64,000 nucleotides of DNA from Lachnospiraceae bacterium (GCA_021771695.1 JAETON010000003.1:62001-126000), one strand, 5' to 3'. Counted from the stretch's first letter, positions 36,493 through 45,765 are shown. A program made the numbers and translations. Notes: generated by a model from the letters alone, not told the origin.

Positions 36493-37899
36493 ATGGGCGG
36501 ATTTTTTTGCGCAGCTTCAAAACAAGATTGTGTTTTTGATTTATTTTTTGGGACGGACTATCATTCCCACTTAGGAACCAGACGTGCCGGTATCGCCGTT
36601 TACAACAAAGAAGACGGCTTTGACCGTGCCATTCATAATATTGAAAATGCTCCTTTCCGTACAAAATTTGATAAAGATGTAAATATCATGCACGGTTCTA
36701 TGGGAATTGGATGTATTTCTGATTATGAACCACAGCCACTGATTGTTCGTTCTCACCATGGAACATATGCGATCACTACAGTTGGTAAAATCAACAATCA
36801 AGACGCAATTATCCAGCATATGTTCCGGTCTGGCCATACACATTTCCTGGAAATGAGCGGTGGAGATATTAATGCAACCGAATTGGTCGCATCTATCATC
36901 AATCAAAAAGATAATATCATTGAAGGAATTCAGTACGCACAGGAAATCATTGATGGTTCTATGACTATTTTGATTCTGACACCAAAAGGAATTTATGCTG
37001 CCAGAGATAAAATGGGACGTACTCCTGTGGTTGCCGGCAAAAAAGAAGACGGCTATTGCCTGACTTTTGAAAGTTTTGCTTATCTGAACCTTGGATATAC
37101 GGACGAGAGGGAACTCGGTCCCGGAGAAATCATCATTATGACTCCAGAAGGAATCCGCACTTTAGTAAAACCGGGAGAAGATATGAAAATCTGTACATTC
37201 CTTTGGGTGTACTACGGTTATCCATCTTCCTCCTATGAAGGAATCAGTGTAGAAGAAATGCGTTATAACTGTGGTAAAAAACTGGCACAAAGAGATAATG
37301 TCTCCCCAGATACTGTCGCTGGCGTCCCAGATTCCGGAATTGCCCATGCCGTCGGTTATGCAAATGAATCCGGAATTCCATTTTCCAGACCATTTATCAA
37401 ATATACACCTACTTGGCCTCGTTCCTTCATGCCGACGATCCAAAGCAAGAGAAATTTAATTGCCAAGATGAAATTAATCCCTGTGCATGATTTAATTCAA
37501 GATAAAAGCCTGTTACTGATTGATGACTCTATCGTCCGCGGAACTCAGCTTCGTGAAACTACAGAGTTTCTTTATCAAAGCGGCGCAAAAGAAGTTCATA
37601 TCCGTCCTGCCTGTCCGCCAATTTTATACGGATGCAAATATTTGAATTTCTCACGTTCCAGTTCTGAAATGGATTTGATTACACGCCGGATAATTAAAGA
37701 AATGACCGGAGATTACAAAAATGTGCATCTGGATGCTTTCTCCAATCCAGACACACCAGAATATCAGGCAATGATTGATGAAATCTGTAAACAATTAAAC
37801 TTTACATCTCTTCGTTATCATCGTCTGGACGATATGATTGAATCTGTTGGACTTGACCGCAGCAAACTTTGTACCTACTGCTGGGATGGAAAAGAATAA
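36493..37899 (+). CDS. amidophosphoribosyltransferase paralogue (PurF-like)
   Basis: A 468-residue Ntn-type glutamine amidotransferase fused to a phosphoribosyltransferase domain. The likely nucleophile is Cys13 (QDCVFDLFFG), so a 12-residue propeptide would have to be removed. The PRPP loop is LLIDDSIVRGTQ. The C-terminus has CPPILYGC and a late YCWDG, where PurF ligates an iron-sulfur cluster. It is not next to other pur genes and starts MGGFFCAASK, unlike housekeeping PurF, so it may be a second specialised copy. The start is set by GGAGG 7 bases upstream. Confidence 0.85.
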   Translation: MGGFFCAASKQDCVFDLFFGTDYHSHLGTRRAGIAVYNKEDGFDRAIHNIENAPFRTKFDKDVNIMHGSMGIGCISDYEPQPLIVRSHHGTYAITTVGKINNQDAIIQHMFRSGHTHFLEMSGGDINATELVASIINQKDNIIEGIQYAQEIIDGSMTILILTPKGIYAARDKMGRTPVVAGKKEDGYCLTFESFAYLNLGYTDERELGPGEIIIMTPEGIRTLVKPGEDMKICTFLWVYYGYPSSSYEGISVEEMRYNCGKKLAQRDNVSPDTVAGVPDSGIAHAVGYANESGIPFSRPFIKYTPTWPRSFMPTIQSKRNLIAKMKLIPVHDLIQDKSLLLIDDSIVRGTQLRETTEFLYQSGAKEVHIRPACPPILYGCKYLNFSRSSSEMDLITRRIIKEMTGDYKNVHLDAFSNPDTPEYQAMIDEICKQLNFTSLRYHRLDDMIESVGLDRSKLCTYCWDGKE

Positions 37900-37917
37900 T
37901 TCATAACACAAAAGAAT

Positions 37918-37954
37918 GTGCGGCATTTGAAATAAACTATTTCAAATACCGCAC
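37918..37954. terminator. terminator between the PurF-like and MATE genes
   Basis: GTGCGG-C-ATTTGAAATA pairs with TATTTCAAAT-A-CCGCAC around an AAC loop. It is followed by TTCTCTTTCT on the plus strand. The two genes converge here, so it may serve both. Confidence 0.8.
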
Positions 37955-38031
37955 TTCTCTTTCTATATTTCATTCCCATTCACTATACGTCTTTCTGCCA
38001 CCGATGGATTTGATCATCCATCGTTCTCTTC

Positions 38032-39372
38032 CTAACGTTTCCGCAGTCTTGCAAAACAAATCAAAAAGAATACAATTCCATATACCGTTGTGATTGGTGT
38101 TGCCAGTCCTACCATTGTTAAAGATGTATTAGGAAGTCTGGACATAAAAATAGAAACCGGAATACGAATACAAAATGCAGAAGTAATTCCCTGTATCATC
38201 ACTGGAATACTTTTTCCACAACCGTTAAAATATCCGATACTGCTAAACAATATACAAGTCAAAACACAGTCAATGGAAAATCCTTTTAAATAGTCTGCAC
38301 TCTGCCGTATAACTGCTCCATCCCCGGTAAATAAAGCAGAAAGCCCTGCTCCGCCAAAAAATCCAGCAAGAAAGATCACAGCACCCACACTGCATCCTGT
38401 AACAGCTGCTGTAAAAAGACCTTTTTTCGCCCGCTCTGATTTCCCCGCTCCAATATTTTGTGCTACAAATGCAGAAACACTCTGCATGACAGAAGATGGA
38501 ACTAACATAATAAACGATACAATTTTCTGTGCAACTCCATATCCCGCTGACTCCATCAATCCCATACGGTTAATAATTGAGTTAATCACCAAAAATGAAA
38601 TCTGCACCATTGTTTCCTGCAGAGCAATCGGTACGCCGACATTTAAAATTTTCTTTAGCTCGATGCTGTGAATCTTACACTGGCTTATGGAAAACGAAAT
38701 CGGCAGATTCTGCTTTCGCAAAACAAGAGACGACACCACTACAGATACCAACTGTGCCAAAACTGTTGCCAAGGCAGCTCCTGCCACATCCATATGAAAT
38801 ACTGCTACAAACAATAAATCTCCCGCAATATTTACCACACACGCAATTCCAACGAATAAAAACGGCAGGTTGGCATTTCCTACCCCTCGCAGCACACCAC
38901 TAATTACATTATAAGCAATAATAACCAATATTCCGCCGGAACAAATCCGAATATATGTCACAGCCTTTCCAACAGACGCCTGCGGCACTTGAAGAATCCC
39001 TGCAATATTTCCAACATATACTTCCAGTAATATGGTTAAAATCATTCCCAAAATCAAAAACATAATAATTGTCGTTCCCACAGCATTTCCCGCTTCTTTG
39101 GGTTTCTTTTCTCCAATATGCTGTCCAATAACCACCGTTGATCCCATAGCTAAGCTGGTAATAATAAATGTTACCATCTGCATAAAAGCACTTCCGGTTC
39201 CAACAGCCGAAATACTGGATGCATCCCCAAACTGACCAACAACCAGTAAATCTACTGCTCCATAAGCCGCCTGCAGGACCAGTGCACCCAAAACCGGCAA
39301 TGCAAACCGTATCAAAGATCCGAAAACCGGTCCTTCAGTAAATGAATAATCTTTTTTCTCATTTGAACTCAT
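38032..39372 (-). CDS. MATE-family efflux transporter
   Basis: A 446-residue, 12-helix multidrug/oxidised-metabolite exporter of the NorM/DinF superfamily. The two MatE repeats are visible (PVLGALVLQAAYGAVDLLVVG at the start and GVPIALQETMVQISF at mid-protein). It ends the TetR-GNAT-thiD-MATE group and may be induced through the TetR protein. Confidence 0.93.
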   Translation of the reverse strand: MSSNEKKDYSFTEGPVFGSLIRFALPVLGALVLQAAYGAVDLLVVGQFGDASSISAVGTGSAFMQMVTFIITSLAMGSTVVIGQHIGEKKPKEAGNAVGTTIIMFLILGMILTILLEVYVGNIAGILQVPQASVGKAVTYIRICSGGILVIIAYNVISGVLRGVGNANLPFLFVGIACVVNIAGDLLFVAVFHMDVAGAALATVLAQLVSVVVSSLVLRKQNLPISFSISQCKIHSIELKKILNVGVPIALQETMVQISFLVINSIINRMGLMESAGYGVAQKIVSFIMLVPSSVMQSVSAFVAQNIGAGKSERAKKGLFTAAVTGCSVGAVIFLAGFFGGAGLSALFTGDGAVIRQSADYLKGFSIDCVLTCILFSSIGYFNGCGKSIPVMIQGITSAFCIRIPVSIFMSRLPNTSLTMVGLATPITTVYGIVFFLICFARLRKR

Positions 39373-39377
39373 TGTTT

Positions 39378-40190
39378 CTATATCTCTCCTGCTTCTTTTT
39401 TATATTCTCCATCTATATCAAATCCATGATCCATGGGTCCGCTTCCCTTTCCTAAATCCAGCATAGCTTCCAGCACCTCTGAAATATATGCTTTTGCACG
39501 TCTTACAGAGGTCTCCATATCAAATCCCTTCGCCAAATTCGCTGCAATGGCACTGGATAATGTACATCCGGTTCCATGAGTATTAGGATTATCAATTCGT
39601 TTGCCATAAAACCACCGGTAACCGCCATTTTGATATAAAAGATCATTGGCACCATTTAACTGATGTCCGCCTTTACATAATACTGCACAGTCATATGTTT
39701 CGCTGATTTTTTTTGCCGCTGCAATCATATCTTGTTCAGATTTTACCGGCATTTCTGCCAGAACTTCTGCTTCCGGAATATTAGGTGTCAAAAGACATGC
39801 CATTGGAAACAATGTATCCTTTAATGCTGTTACTGCGTCCTCCTTTATCAATTTGGAACCGCTGGTTGATACCATTACCGGATCAAGTACAATCTTCTTT
39901 ACTTGATATTCTTTTAATTTTTCTGCTGTTTTTACAATAATTTCTTTCGATGGCAGCATTCCGATTTTTACTGCATCCGGATATATATCTGTAAATACTG
40001 CATCCATCTGTTCTCCTAAAAATTTTAAAGATACCTCCATAATATCTGAAACTCCCATGGTATTTTGTGCAGTCAATGCTGTCACTACGCTCATGGCATA
40101 AACGCCATTGGTAATCATTGTCTTAATATCTGCTTGAATTCCTGCACCGCCGCTGGAATCACTGCCTGCAATTGTTAATGCTGTTTTCAT
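39378..40190 (-). CDS. thiD: hydroxymethylpyrimidine/phosphomethylpyrimidine kinase
   Basis: A 270-residue ribokinase-fold enzyme that phosphorylates HMP twice for thiamine synthesis. Substrate loop AGSDSSGGAGIQADIKTM (residues 8-25), VLDPVMVSTSG, and the catalytic loop NTHGTGCTLSSAIAA are intact. It lies 5 bp from both neighbours. In B. subtilis the related PdxK also acts on pyridoxine, so a B6 side role is possible. Confidence 0.94.
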   Translation of the reverse strand: MKTALTIAGSDSSGGAGIQADIKTMITNGVYAMSVVTALTAQNTMGVSDIMEVSLKFLGEQMDAVFTDIYPDAVKIGMLPSKEIIVKTAEKLKEYQVKKIVLDPVMVSTSGSKLIKEDAVTALKDTLFPMACLLTPNIPEAEVLAEMPVKSEQDMIAAAKKISETYDCAVLCKGGHQLNGANDLLYQNGGYRWFYGKRIDNPNTHGTGCTLSSAIAANLAKGFDMETSVRRAKAYISEVLEAMLDLGKGSGPMDHGFDIDGEYKKEAGEI

Positions 40191-40194
40191 AAAT

Positions 40195-40707
40195 CTATTC
40201 CTCCCTCAACAAAGCGTACATACAATAATCAAAAATCTTTCCATTCTTATAAACACCGTTCTTCATAATACCTTCCAAAGAAAATCCTGCTTTTTCTAAT
40301 ACTTTTCGAGAACCTTGGTTATGTGCAAATGGTTCTGCATAAATCCGAAGAATATCAAATTTTTCAAATGCTTTTTGACAGATATCCTTGACTGCCTCTG
40401 TCATAATTCCCTTTCCCCAGAATTCCTCTGCCAGCCAATAGCCTAACTCGCCGCTTTTTTCATATACATCTGTACCGCAAGATATAGAAATACTTCCTAC
40501 CGTTCTGCCAGCCACTCGAATTGCCCGGGAAATCTGTTGTTTCTCTGAAGCTTCTATGCAAAATTGTATATATCCTCTGGCGTCTTCCAAAGTATACGGA
40601 TATGGAAATACATTTCGTAAATTTGCAGCAATATGCGGATTATTTGCATAATATGCAACATCTTCTATATCATCTAACTGCCATTTCCTCAATTCAAACT
40701 CTGTCAT
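40195..40707 (-). CDS. GNAT-family N-acetyltransferase (RimJ/RimL type)
   Basis: A 170-residue acetyltransferase. LGYWLAEEFWGKGIMTEAV includes the acetyl-CoA pyrophosphate-binding segment, and NQGSRKVLEKAGF is the C-terminal GNAT motif. The acceptor is unknown. It overlaps the TetR gene by 14 bp. Confidence 0.9.
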   Translation of the reverse strand: MTEFELRKWQLDDIEDVAYYANNPHIAANLRNVFPYPYTLEDARGYIQFCIEASEKQQISRAIRVAGRTVGSISISCGTDVYEKSGELGYWLAEEFWGKGIMTEAVKDICQKAFEKFDILRIYAEPFAHNQGSRKVLEKAGFSLEGIMKNGVYKNGKIFDYCMYALLREE

Positions 40708-41275
40708 AATCTCCCACTAAATCCTTTCTGATCTTTTCTAATACATTTTCTACTGTTTTGACATCAATTGGTATCACCTGTTCCCACATTCGGATTCCCT
40801 GATATGCATATAAAATGATGTCAACCATAGATTCTATGTCCACTGGTTTGAATTCTTCATTTTTTATACCATATTCCAGTAACAACGTCCACTTTTGTTT
40901 TGCTCTCTGATTCATCTCTATCATAAAATCATTCTTACAATGACAGGAATACTCATATATAGCACAACTCAAAGAATTTTCTTCATCTAATAATTCTCTT
41001 TGCATTTTTTCTAAAATTTGATTCAGAATTTTTCTGGCTGATTGTTCTTTGCCGATACCTTCTTTGATAAAATCAAAATCCATATCTGCAATGCCTTGCA
41101 GTATCTCTTCAAAAATTTCTTTTGTACTGCCATAATGCCTGTATAATCCGCCGCGGCTCAATCCACATACTTCACATATATCTTTCATTGTTACCGCAGC
41201 AAATCCTTTTTCTGCAAATAAAAGATATGCATTCTCCTGAATCAATCCTTTCGTTTGAATCCCTTTTTTCCCCAT
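40694..41275 (-). CDS. TetR-family transcriptional regulator
   Basis: A 193-residue repressor. The HTH is at about residues 10-50 (FAEKGFAAVTMKDICEVCGLSRGGLYRHYGS). The C-terminal domain is helical. It leads the GNAT-thiD-MATE group, and a CGACA-N4-TGTCG palindrome just upstream is a likely autoregulatory operator. An efflux-linked drug or metabolite may be its ligand. Confidence 0.9.
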   Translation of the reverse strand: MGKKGIQTKGLIQENAYLLFAEKGFAAVTMKDICEVCGLSRGGLYRHYGSTKEIFEEILQGIADMDFDFIKEGIGKEQSARKILNQILEKMQRELLDEENSLSCAIYEYSCHCKNDFMIEMNQRAKQKWTLLLEYGIKNEEFKPVDIESMVDIILYAYQGIRMWEQVIPIDVKTVENVLEKIRKDLVGDYDRV

Positions 41276-41288
41276 ACATCCTCCTATT

Positions 41289-41330
41289 GCGACATTGATG
41301 TTTCTTTTTTATTTTGCGACATGCTTGTCG
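41289..41330 (-). promoter_or_regulatory. probable TetR operator
   Basis: CGACA-TGCT-TGTCG (41317-41330) is a perfect inverted repeat, and the motif TTGCGACAT occurs twice, 27 bp apart (41287-41295 and 41314-41322), immediately upstream of the TetR start. Confidence 0.55.
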
Positions 41331-41363
41331 TTTTGTCAATAGATTATTTGCAAACAAAGAAAA

Positions 41364-41387
41364 ACTGCCCTTGTAAAAAGAGCAGTC
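41364..41387 (-). terminator. terminator of the por-lysR transcript
   Basis: ACTGCTCTT and AAGGGCAGT (minus strand, one G-U pair) form a stem followed by TTTTTC, 55 bp after the LysR stop. Confidence 0.8.
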
Positions 41388-41442
41388 TTCTCCAGACAAT
41401 TTATAAAATTTATCGTACCTGTATTTTAAATTTTTTCCGTCA

Positions 41443-42330
41443 TTATTTTCTAAATTCTTCTTCTTGATACATCTCTAAAATATGATTATACATCATCCGT
41501 ACTGCAGGTGCCATAAAATCTGGATTCATCGCTGCAAGACCGATAATACGGCTTGCCGCAGGACGCGTTGGATAACTGTCCACTTTATATGGGATATCAT
41601 GCATTACCAGTTTCGGCATTAAACAAATTCCAAATCCTTTTTCCACCAAAGCAATGGTTGATAAATCATCCACCACATGATAATTCGACTGCACTTGCAA
41701 AGAGTTTTCTTTCAAAAAGTTCTGAATATCTGCATCCGTACTATCCCTTTGGGTTACAAATTGATGATGTTTCATTTCTTCAATATCTATATAATTTGTA
41801 GATTTATCCTCCTTCGCGCCCTTTGGAAGTACGCATAGAAGCTGATCACGGTAAAGCGGTTCAATTGGTATATCCTTTGCACTGGATACAGATAAAAATC
41901 CTAGGTCTGCCACACCGTTTTTAATCCAGTAAAATACATCATCATAAGTTCCTTGAAATACTTCAATTTCAATTTCTGCATATTTCTTTTTGAAAGAATG
42001 CAGTATCACTGGAAGCCAATTGGTGCATACACTGGAAAATACACCAATCTTTACTTTCCCCTGTTTCAGCCCATTTAACTCTGCAATCACCTGTTTTAAG
42101 CTTTCATCACTATTTAATACAGCATTCACATACGGCAGCAACTGTTCGCCGTAATTCGTTAACGTCACTCCGGATTTACTTCGTGTCAAAACCGAAAACC
42201 CAAGCTCATTTTCCATAGATGAAATCGTATGGCTGATTGCAGACGGGGTTAATCCAAGAAGATCGGCAGCCTTATGAAAACTGCCGATATCCGCAATTGT
42301 CTTAAATACCTGATAGGTAAGTAATGTCAT
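41443..42330 (-). CDS. LysR-family transcriptional regulator
   Basis: A 295-residue LysR protein. The N-terminal HTH (VFKTIADIGSFHKAADLLGLTPSAISHTI) spans about residues 5-35, followed by the periplasmic-binding-like effector domain. It lies 16 bp downstream of the porB-type gene in the same direction, so it is probably in the oxidoreductase operon and may act on the palindromes at that operon's promoter. Confidence 0.93.
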   Translation of the reverse strand: MTLLTYQVFKTIADIGSFHKAADLLGLTPSAISHTISSMENELGFSVLTRSKSGVTLTNYGEQLLPYVNAVLNSDESLKQVIAELNGLKQGKVKIGVFSSVCTNWLPVILHSFKKKYAEIEIEVFQGTYDDVFYWIKNGVADLGFLSVSSAKDIPIEPLYRDQLLCVLPKGAKEDKSTNYIDIEEMKHHQFVTQRDSTDADIQNFLKENSLQVQSNYHVVDDLSTIALVEKGFGICLMPKLVMHDIPYKVDSYPTRPAASRIIGLAAMNPDFMAPAVRMMYNHILEMYQEEEFRK

Positions 42331-42346
42331 TTTTATTTCCTTTCAC

Positions 42347-43285
42347 CTAGCGGTTACATTTATACAAAAGGTCTTCCCATCTGCGGTCAACTTCTGCCTG
42401 GAACTGCTCAATTAAATGTTCATTTCCCGGCTTGAATAAATGTTTAAATCTGCCCTGTGCTCTTAAAAAATCTTCAATTGGTAGCTTTTTCTTTGGCTCA
42501 TAAGTCAGATTCCATGTTCCATGGTCTACTTCAAACATCGGCCAGTAACATGTTTCCACTGCCAGCTTGCAGATTTCCATAATATCTTCTGTATTATAAC
42601 GCCATCCTCTCGGACACGGTGTCATAATATTTAAAAAACTGGCACCTTCTGTATAAATCGCCTTTTCTGCTTTTCTATGTAAATCATTAAAATTTAATGT
42701 AAAGGTACTCTGTCCTACATAGGCAACATCATGATCTGCAATAATGCTTGCCAAATCCTTTCGATTCTGCATTTTCCCATCAGACTGTTTTCCTGCCGGT
42801 GTCGTTGTTGTGTCTGCAAACATCGGTGTTGCAGAAGAACGCTGAATACCTGTATTCATATATGCACCATTATCATAACATACATATACCATATCATGCC
42901 CGCGTTCCATTGCCCCGGATAAAGACTGGAATCCAATATCGTAAGTTCCACCGTCTCCGCCAAAAGCAATAAATTTATACGTTTCTTCTTTTGAAAGTTT
43001 TCCACGTTTTTTCAATGCTTTATAGGCAGTTTCCACACCGCTTAACGTTGCCCCTGCATTTTCAAATGCATTATGAATGTAACTGTCTTCCCATGCTGTA
43101 TATGGATACATGAAAGAAGATACTTCCAAACATCCTGTTGCATTTGCAATCACTGCATGGTCTCCTTCATGCAATGCACGCAGGACTGCACGTACTCCAA
43201 TGGTTGCTCCGCATCCGGCACACATACGATGCCCCGGTGCAAGACGCTCTGGTTTACTCATCATTTCTTTTATATTATAGCTGCT
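42347..43285 (-). CDS. porB: 2-oxoacid (pyruvate):ferredoxin oxidoreductase, beta subunit
   Basis: About 312 residues. The thiamine-diphosphate motif is GGDGGTYDIGFQ...CYDNGAYMNTG, and the N-terminal MCAGCGA carries cluster cysteines. I place the start at the GTG (VSSYNIKEMMSK) with AGGAGG 6 bases upstream, 13 bp after porA. An upstream reading to 43420 overlaps porA and lacks family similarity. Pyruvate is the likeliest substrate; branched-chain 2-oxoacids cannot be excluded. Confidence 0.9.
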   Translation of the reverse strand, partial: SSYNIKEMMSKPERLAPGHRMCAGCGATIGVRAVLRALHEGDHAVIANATGCLEVSSFMYPYTAWEDSYIHNAFENAGATLSGVETAYKALKKRGKLSKEETYKFIAFGGDGGTYDIGFQSLSGAMERGHDMVYVCYDNGAYMNTGIQRSSATPMFADTTTTPAGKQSDGKMQNRKDLASIIADHDVAYVGQSTFTLNFNDLHRKAEKAIYTEGASFLNIMTPCPRGWRYNTEDIMEICKLAVETCYWPMFEVDHGTWNLTYEPKKKLPIEDFLRAQGRFKHLFKPGNEHLIEQFQAEVDRRWEDLLYKCNR

Positions 43286-43298
43286 CACAGTAATCCTC

Positions 43299-44480
43299 CT
43301 ATTTACGCAATCCGATATATTTAAACTGCTCCAATTCTTTTCCATTTTCCATACATTCTTCCAATTCTGCAAAAATATCATAAACTTCCTGTACGGTAAA
43401 ATCACGTCCTGCCAGTCCATAAATATAATTTACAGTTTCTACCATCACCTTATTTCGGAAAAGTCCTGCAGTTACTTCACTTCCTAAAGGCCCGCCATTG
43501 CCATTGTAACTCTCTGTACGGTCCATAATTGCCACTGCCTTTGCATTTTTTAAAGCCTGAGCCAATTCATTTGCAGGAAACGGACGGAATACACGAAGTT
43601 TGATGACTCCGGCTTTTTTACCTTGTGCTCGTAAATCATCCACTGCCTGTTTTGCTGTTCCTGCTGCAGACCCAATCAACAGCATAATGTAATCAGCATC
43701 TTCTGTCTTATACTCTTCAAATAATCCATAACTTCTTCCAGAAATCTTTTCAAACTCTTTTGCCACCTGTAAAATGACTTCTTTTGAATTTTCCAATGCA
43801 ATTTCTTGGTTTTTCTTTGCTTCCATTGCATAGTTTGTCACAGAATAAGGGCCAACTGCAATTGGTTTTCCCGGATTTAATAAAAATTCCTCCGGTTCAT
43901 ATTCCCCAACAAAATTTTTTACTTCTTCATCTTCCAGTAATTCAATATTTTCTACTGCATGGCTGGTAATAAATCCATCTTGGCAAATCATAATCGGAAG
44001 ATGCACCTTTGCATTTTCTGCAATCGGATATGCCTGAATAAAGTTATCATAAGCCTCCTGGTTATTTTCTGCATAAATCTGAATCCATCCGGTATCTCTG
44101 GCACCCATTCCATCCGAATGGTCACAGTTAATATTAATTGGACCAGATAATGTACGATTTACTAACGCTAATGTAATCGGCATACGATTGGAGGCTGCTA
44201 ACAATAATTCCTCCCACATCAATGCCAAACCTGCAGAAGAAGTTGCTGTTAATGTTCTTGCACCTGCTGCCTCCGAACCAATGGCTGCACTCATTGCCGA
44301 ATGTTCACTCTCTACTGGAATAAATTCTGTATCTACCTCTCCATTTGCAATATAAGAAGATACCATCTGCGGAATTTCCGTTGATGGTGTAATTGGAAAT
44401 GCCGGCATAACATCCGGATTAATCTGACGAATTGCGTAAGATACCGCTTCGTTTCCTGACATACGATCTTTTCTAGCCAT
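43299..44480 (-). CDS. porA: 2-oxoacid (pyruvate):ferredoxin oxidoreductase, alpha subunit
   Basis: A 393-residue PorA-type subunit: AFPITPSTEIPQMVSSY near the N-terminus, EFIPVESEHSAMSAAIGSEAAGART, and a C-terminal transketolase-like domain (DRTESYNGNGGPLGSEV). It binds the thiamine diphosphate-containing active site with the beta subunit and is central to anaerobic acetyl-CoA formation. Confidence 0.92.
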   Translation of the reverse strand: MARKDRMSGNEAVSYAIRQINPDVMPAFPITPSTEIPQMVSSYIANGEVDTEFIPVESEHSAMSAAIGSEAAGARTLTATSSAGLALMWEELLLAASNRMPITLALVNRTLSGPININCDHSDGMGARDTGWIQIYAENNQEAYDNFIQAYPIAENAKVHLPIMICQDGFITSHAVENIELLEDEEVKNFVGEYEPEEFLLNPGKPIAVGPYSVTNYAMEAKKNQEIALENSKEVILQVAKEFEKISGRSYGLFEEYKTEDADYIMLLIGSAAGTAKQAVDDLRAQGKKAGVIKLRVFRPFPANELAQALKNAKAVAIMDRTESYNGNGGPLGSEVTAGLFRNKVMVETVNYIYGLAGRDFTVQEVYDIFAELEECMENGKELEQFKYIGLRK

Positions 44481-44481
44481 C

Positions 44482-44784
44482 TTATCTTCCCTCCTTCATC
44501 GTAATTGCATCAAATGGACACGCCTTTGCACAAATACCACAGCCTTTGCAGTGATCATAATCAAACTCTACTCTCTCTCCATCTTTTAATGGAATACTGG
44601 AATCCGGGCAGACCATGGAACAAACCATACACTGTCTGCATAAATCCTGATTCAAAATCGGTGTTCTGGTTCTCCACTCTCCGGTACTAAAATACTTTGA
44701 AGTTCCTCCGGCAAACATCATCAAACCTTCTGTTAAATCCTGATGCGGTGTCTGCTCATTAATTTTATGTACATCTGTTCTCAT
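44482..44784 (-). CDS. porD: 2-oxoacid:ferredoxin oxidoreductase, delta (2x[4Fe-4S]) subunit
   Basis: A 100-residue ferredoxin-like subunit with two clusters: CRQCMVCSMVCP and CKGCGICAKACP. It carries electrons from the catalytic subunits to ferredoxin. It starts 26 bp after the gamma subunit gene and ends 1 bp before porA. Confidence 0.95.
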   Translation of the reverse strand: MRTDVHKINEQTPHQDLTEGLMMFAGGTSKYFSTGEWRTRTPILNQDLCRQCMVCSMVCPDSSIPLKDGERVEFDYDHCKGCGICAKACPFDAITMKEGR

Positions 44785-44810
44785 AATTTTTCTCCATTTT
44801 TTCTTATAAT

Positions 44811-45392
44811 TTATAACACATTTTTCAATGTCTCATAGGTCATTTCCAATGCCTGCATATTTCCTTCAATAACTTCTGGTTTTTTTGCAAATTTATGCTG
44901 GTAAGAAACTTTCATTTCAGAAATAAAGTCTTCTTTCTCCATAATGCCGCTGACTGCGACAGCTGCTGCGAGCATTGGTGAATTTGGAAAATTCTTTCCA
45001 AGTGTTTCCACAGAGATTTTTCTGGCATCTACTGTATACACTTTTCCTTTATACCCATTCAAAAGCGGTTTTATTTCTTCTGCCGTTTTTGGTGTGTTTA
45101 CAATAATTGCGCCTTCTTCTTTTAATCCTGCTGTTACATCTACCGAATGAAGTAATGTCTCATCAACAACAACTACTAATCCCGGTGTGTAAATATTAGA
45201 GTGTACACGGATTTTCTCATCACTGATTCTGTTATATGCGGTAATTGGTGCTCCCATACGTTCTGGTCCATACTCAGGAAAGCCCTGTACATATTTTCCT
45301 GTTTTAAATGCCACATCTGCTAAAAGCAGTGCTGCAGTTTTGGCACCTTGACCGCCTCGTCCATGCCATCTGATTTCAAGTCCATTGTTCAT
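44811..45392 (-). CDS. porG: 2-oxoacid:ferredoxin oxidoreductase, gamma subunit
   Basis: A 193-residue gamma subunit with the family start IRWHGRGGQGAKTAALLLADVAF and the segment FPEYGPERMGAPI. It is the first gene of the gamma-delta-alpha-beta operon. Confidence 0.93.
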   Translation of the reverse strand: MNNGLEIRWHGRGGQGAKTAALLLADVAFKTGKYVQGFPEYGPERMGAPITAYNRISDEKIRVHSNIYTPGLVVVVDETLLHSVDVTAGLKEEGAIIVNTPKTAEEIKPLLNGYKGKVYTVDARKISVETLGKNFPNSPMLAAAVAVSGIMEKEDFISEMKVSYQHKFAKKPEVIEGNMQALEMTYETLKNVL

Positions 45393-45439
45393 GGTGTTCT
45401 CTCTCCCTTTATCATTATTTTTTTCTGCTTTACAGTGCA

Positions 45440-45557
45440 GTGAATATTATTCATCTTCAAGTTGTATTTTTTTCAGCAATATCTATTATAGTACAATTTC
45501 CGACAATGTAAATTGAAAATATGAATATTTTTCATGATAAAGATGAACAATATTCAT
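45440..45557 (-). promoter_or_regulatory. por operon promoter with three LysR-type boxes
   Basis: TTTACA (45507-45512) and TATAAT (45485-45490) on the minus strand are 16 bp apart. Three ATGAA-N5-TTCAT palindromes surround them: 45543-45557, 45521-45535 and a one-mismatch copy at 45440-45454. The first two are centred near -72 and -50 relative to the predicted start and are 22 bp apart, typical for LysR recognition and activation sites with the T-N11-A motif. Confidence 0.7.
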
Positions 45558-45595
45558 CTGATAATGATAATACTGCCTGTTGTAATTTTTCTTTA

Positions 45596-45765
45596 TCAAA
45601 GATACCTGTCTCTTTCTTGATTGCATAGCGGGTTATTTTTTACGACTGGCATCCAAACCTCATATTTTGCATTTTGAGGATTTGGATTCAAATATCCTTC
45701 AATATCTGGAACATTCCTTCTCCGGAAAAAACAACCCAATTAGCTTTTGGTACAATATATTCCTC
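45596..45765 (-). pseudogene. decayed GyrI-like/AraC effector-binding domain fragment
   Basis: Two adjacent frames read EEYIVPKANWVVFSGEG and, after a frameshift, EGYLNPNPQNAKYEVWMPVV. Together they resemble the C-terminus of GyrI-like or AraC-type small-molecule-binding domains (the W-x-P-V motif). Stops and frame changes leave no intact gene. It fills most of the gap between the por operon and the methyltransferase gene. Confidence 0.55.

Noticed and set aside
43286-43420. N-terminal extension of the porB reading frame
   Set aside because: It overlaps porA out of frame, lacks family similarity, and the GTG at 43285 has an AGGAGG site.
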